A stretch of DNA of 64,000 bases from positions 1,282,331 through 1,346,330 of the forward strand of contig NZ_JAQRMY010000001.1 of the NCBI RefSeq assembly GCF_028613635.1, written 5' to 3'. The notes under the pieces are model-generated. The model worked only from the letters and a program-made list of their open reading frames with translations. It did no database searches and had not been told where the DNA came from. The DNA is from Devosia sp. ZB163 (GTDB taxonomy: Bacteria; Pseudomonadota; Alphaproteobacteria; Rhizobiales; Devosiaceae). Each line of letters begins with the position of its first letter. The first letter of the stretch is position 1. The translations under genes and the position numbers were made by a program. This document shows positions 61,330-64,000 of the stretch, one piece after another.

Positions 61330-62795
61330 TCATACTGCTCCCGGTACTTGCGCACGATGTAGAGCGCATAGACGTTCATGCCGAGGGTGATGGCGAACAG
61401 GGTAAGCCCGAGGGCGAAGGCCACCAGCGTCTGCGGCGAGTTGAACTCGAGGTCGCCGGTCAGCTGGTTGACGATCTTGACGGTGATCGTCGTCATCGCC
61501 TCGAACGGGTTGATGGTCAGGCGGGCCGCCACACCGGCCGCGAGCACCACGATCATGGTCTCTCCAATGGCGCGCGAGGCGGTCAGCAGCAGGGCGCCGA
61601 CGATGCCGGGGAGGGCCGCCGGCAGGATCACCCGGCGGATCGTTTCCGAACGGGTGGCGCCAAGCGCCAGGGAGCCGTCGCGCATGGCGCGGGGCACGGC
61701 GGTGATCACGTCATCGGAGAGCGACGACACCACCGGGATGAGCATCACGCCCATGACGATGCCGGCCGTGAACACCGACTGCGACTGGATGAAGGCAAAG
61801 CCGCCGGATAGTGCCGCCGACAGGTCGCGCAGGAAGGGCCCAAGCGTGACTACGGCGAAGATGCCGTAGACGATCGTGGGAATGCCCGCGAGCAGCTCGA
61901 GCAGCGGCTTGACGATGGAGCGGATGCGAGGCGTGGCGTACTCACCCATGTAGACGGCAGCCATCAGGCCGACCGGCACGGCGAAGAGCATCGACACCAG
62001 CGCGATGTAGAGCGTGCCCGAAAGCAGGGGGATGAGGCCGAACTGGCCTTCCTCGCCAGTCGAACCCGCTGCTGCGAAGCGCGGATCCCAGACGGTGCCG
62101 AAGAAGAAGTTGAGCGGGTTGATCTCGGAGAAGAACCGCATCGTCTCGCCCAGCATCGAGAGCACGATGCCGACGGTGGTGAGAATTGCGACGCTCGAGG
62201 CGGCAATCAGGCTCCACAGGACGATGCGTTCGACCTCGTTGCGGGCCCTGAGGCGCAGCCGGATGCGGGAATAGGCGAAGGCGGCGCCGGCGAGCGCCAG
62301 GGCCAGTGTCAGGCCGTGGATGAGCAGCCTGTGGGCGCCGGCATCCTCGTTCACCGACGCGGCGAGCGGGACCATGTAGTCCTCGCCGCTCTGGGCCAGC
62401 ACGATGCCGGCGGACGAAGCCATGTCACGCAGGGCGGCGTAACTGGTGGGAACGTTGGTCCCGGAAAGACCAAGCCGCGTCAGCGCGTTGGCAGCATTGT
62501 GCACGATGCCGATCTGCAGGCTGGACCCGGCGCTGTCCCCGACATGGGAGGTGACCTCGGTGCGCACGCGGTTCTCGAGCAGGCCGCTGGAAACCGAGCT
62601 CAGCACGAGGAAGACGATGAGGGCGGGAAGGGTGGCGAGCAGGAAGCTCAGCCAGCCGTGATAGGTCGGCAGCGAGTGCGCCTGTTCAGTGCGGCGATCT
62701 GCCCCGTCGCGCTGCGTCCGGGCGCGCTGGGCCGCAAAGAAGTACGCCACTGCGCCGATGGCGAGAACTATGGCAACGACCCAACCTGCGGACAT
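61326..62795 (-). CDS. pstC: Phosphate ABC transporter permease PstC
   Basis: 489 residues. The core is a PstC membrane domain (SMLFAVPVGLMAAVYMGEYA, LLELLAGIPTIVYGIFAVVT, ALGATRSETIRRVILPAAL, GETMIVVLAAG). An N-terminal extension of about 200 residues with three further membrane helices and a periplasmic stretch makes it longer than E. coli PstC, as is usual in this class. It follows pstS by 73 bp holding a strong hairpin. Confidence 0.94.
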   Translation of the reverse strand: MSAGWVVAIVLAIGAVAYFFAAQRARTQRDGADRRTEQAHSLPTYHGWLSFLLATLPALIVFLVLSSVSSGLLENRVRTEVTSHVGDSAGSSLQIGIVHNAANALTRLGLSGTNVPTSYAALRDMASSAGIVLAQSGEDYMVPLAASVNEDAGAHRLLIHGLTLALALAGAAFAYSRIRLRLRARNEVERIVLWSLIAASSVAILTTVGIVLSMLGETMRFFSEINPLNFFFGTVWDPRFAAAGSTGEEGQFGLIPLLSGTLYIALVSMLFAVPVGLMAAVYMGEYATPRIRSIVKPLLELLAGIPTIVYGIFAVVTLGPFLRDLSAALSGGFAFIQSQSVFTAGIVMGVMLIPVVSSLSDDVITAVPRAMRDGSLALGATRSETIRRVILPAALPGIVGALLLTASRAIGETMIVVLAAGVAARLTINPFEAMTTITVKIVNQLTGDLEFNSPQTLVAFALGLTLFAITLGMNVYALYIVRKYREQYE

Positions 62796-62838
62796 CTACG
62801 CCTCACATTGAACGAACAGGACCGCTCCAGGGCGGTAA

Positions 62839-62862
62839 GGCGCGGGCCCTGGGGCCCGCGCC
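62839..62862 (-). promoter_or_regulatory. Hairpin between pstS and pstC
   Basis: Perfect 10-bp stem GGCGCGGGCC-(4)-GGCCCGCGCC just after the pstS stop, with no U-run. It probably protects the upstream pstS mRNA or partly stops transcription, so that the binding protein is made in excess over the permeases. Confidence 0.7.
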
Positions 62863-62868
62863 GAATAA

Positions 62869-63891
62869 TCAGAGAACGGTGCCAGCTTCGAACCTGGCGC
62901 GGATCTCTTCACGCTCGGCCTCCGGAGCGGCGACGAGGCCATACTCTGCCAGCGGCGAGTCGGGGCCGATCATGTCGTCGGAGATGAAGAAATCCACATA
63001 CTCCTTGAGGCCAGGGATGACGCCGATGTGGGCCTTCTTGACGTAGAAGAACAGCGGACGGGAGACCGGATACTCACCCGACGAGATCGACTCGGTCGAG
63101 GGCACGATGCCGCCGACGGTCGCGACCTTCAGCTTGTCGGCATTGTTCTCGTAGAACGACAGGCCGAACACGCCGATGCCGGTCTTGTTGCTGTCGATGC
63201 GGGCGAGGGTCTCGGTGTAGTCGCCGTCGATGTCCACGGCCTTGCCGTCCTTGCGGACCGCGACGCAGGTCTTGAACAGGTCGGCATCGGCGATACCGGC
63301 GGCGGTCAGGGCCGGCTTGTCGCAACCGCCTTCGAGGAGCTTGGTCTCGAAAACCTCACGGGTGCCGTGCTTCTCGCCCGGGATGTAGGCGGCGATATCC
63401 CACTGGGGGAAAGCCGGGTTCACTTCGCTCCACTTGGTGTAGGGGTTGGCGACGAGCTTGCCGTCGACGATTACCTGAGCGGCGAGGGCCTTGTAGATGT
63501 CGGCCGGCGTGAAGGCGAAGTCCGGGCCGGCGATGTCCGAGGCGAACACGATGCCGTCGTAGCCGATCTTGACTTCCTCGACGTCGGCCACGCCGTTCGC
63601 CTTGCAGGTCTCGAGCTCTTCGGCCTTGATGGCGCGCGAGGAGTTGGCGATGTCGATCTTGTCTTCGCCGACGCCTTCACAGAACTGCTTGATGCCGGCG
63701 CCCGAACCACCAGACTCGATGACCGGGGTCTTGAAGTCGGGGAAGGCTTCGCCGAACTGCTCGGCGACGATCTTGGCGTAGGGCAGGACGGTGGACGAAC
63801 CGGCGACCTGGACCTGGTCCCGGGCGGCGGCCGCGCCGAGGCCGGCGGCAAGCGCGATGACCGCGGCGCTCGCGAAAACTGCAATCTTCAT
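62869..63891 (-). CDS. pstS: Phosphate-binding protein PstS
   Basis: 340 residues with a signal peptide (about 23 residues, ending GAAAARDQ). The mature protein has QVAGSSTVLPYAKIVAEQF and VIESGGSGAGIKQFC, with the conserved phosphate-contact Ser/Gly/Thr pattern, then DIANSSRAIKAEE, YIPGEKHGTREVFE, TGIGVFGLSFYENN and a YPVSRPLFFYV end. It captures phosphate in the periplasm. It is the first gene of pstSCAB-phoUB. Confidence 0.95.
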   Translation of the reverse strand: MKIAVFASAAVIALAAGLGAAAARDQVQVAGSSTVLPYAKIVAEQFGEAFPDFKTPVIESGGSGAGIKQFCEGVGEDKIDIANSSRAIKAEELETCKANGVADVEEVKIGYDGIVFASDIAGPDFAFTPADIYKALAAQVIVDGKLVANPYTKWSEVNPAFPQWDIAAYIPGEKHGTREVFETKLLEGGCDKPALTAAGIADADLFKTCVAVRKDGKAVDIDGDYTETLARIDSNKTGIGVFGLSFYENNADKLKVATVGGIVPSTESISSGEYPVSRPLFFYVKKAHIGVIPGLKEYVDFFISDDMIGPDSPLAEYGLVAAPEAEREEIRARFEAGTVL

Positions 63892-63953
63892 GATGTCTGT
63901 CCCTTTCGGAAGGAGTGGCCGTTTAAGGCCATTCGGCGGTCCCGGCTCCCCGG

Positions 63954-63973
63954 CCGCCCTGTCTGCAGGGCGG
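63954..63973 (-). promoter_or_regulatory. Hairpin in the pstS upstream region
   Basis: CCGCCCTG-TCTG-CAGGGCGG is a perfect 8-bp stem, 63 bp upstream of the pstS start. It may lie in the 5' leader of pstS or end an upstream gene outside the window. A single TGTCAC half site lies at 63987-63992, but a full PHO box is not visible before the window ends. Confidence 0.45.
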
Positions 63974-64000
63974 AACCTATGGGCGTTGTCACAACGTTTT

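Noticed and set aside
63987-64000. PHO box upstream of pstS
   Set aside because: Only one TGTCAC half site is visible; the second half with 11-bp spacing does not fit what remains before the window ends.

Overview
The window is about 64 kb of GC-rich chromosome from an alphaproteobacterium, most likely a Devosia-like member of the Hyphomicrobiales (Rhizobiales). This rests on a GcrA cell-cycle regulator, an argD-argF-hslO block, a pstSCAB-phoUB operon whose PstA carries the long N-terminal extension common in this class, and many palindromic intergenic repeats of the kind seen in rhizobial genomes. The genus is an inference. No rRNA, tRNA, CRISPR array, prophage or classical insertion sequence was seen.

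Layout. 1-6.5 kb: end of recQ, hrpB, a PAS-only protein and a PAS-GGDEF-EAL protein. 6.7-13.7 kb: an M29 aminopeptidase, a PPK2 polyphosphate kinase, a class III adenylate cyclase with TPRs, a cupin, and a two-gene Tm-1-like/PEP-hydrolase-like operon with a divergent TetR regulator. 14.8-25.8 kb: a complete sugar ABC importer (binding protein, two permeases, an 80-residue membrane protein, two ATPases) followed by two TIM-barrel isomerases, a Gfo/Idh/MocA dehydrogenase and a beta-propeller lactonase. The dehydrogenase resembles levoglucosan dehydrogenase, so a 3-keto-sugar pathway is the best guess. 26-38 kb: an Fsr-type MFS exporter, a sugar-nucleotide epimerase, a YtrA-type regulator with its ABC exporter, a two-domain glyoxalase, threonine aldolase, a zinc alcohol dehydrogenase, small accessory genes, and a divergent kdgK/uxuB-like hexuronate pair. 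40-46.4 kb: a minus-strand locus (N-formylglutamate amidohydrolase-like, ethanolamine-type permease, glutamine-synthetase-like ligase, aldehyde dehydrogenase, iron alcohol dehydrogenase) that reads as a gamma-glutamylation route for an amino alcohol. 46.5-48.8 kb: a second PPK2 divergent from phoR with a clear PHO box between them. 49-53 kb: ThuA-like, aldo/keto reductase, dienelactone hydrolase, an unknown gene, DUF1697 and gcrA. 53.5-57.6 kb: argD-argF-hslO and an isoprenylcysteine-methyltransferase-like gene. 57.7-64 kb: pstSCAB-phoUB.

The most unusual feature is the set of hairpin repeats. At least three families (A, B and C below) sit between genes, including inside the sugar operon. Two family-B units in inverted orientation, with 46-bp outer arms differing at one base, enclose a DUF559 endonuclease-like gene that lies exactly between the two permease genes. 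Within families A and C the hairpin stems change by compensatory substitutions between copies, which suggests that structure rather than sequence is maintained.

Phosphate handling recurs across the window: Pst uptake, PhoB/PhoU, a separate phoR, and two PPK2 enzymes, one of them sharing a PHO-box region with phoR.
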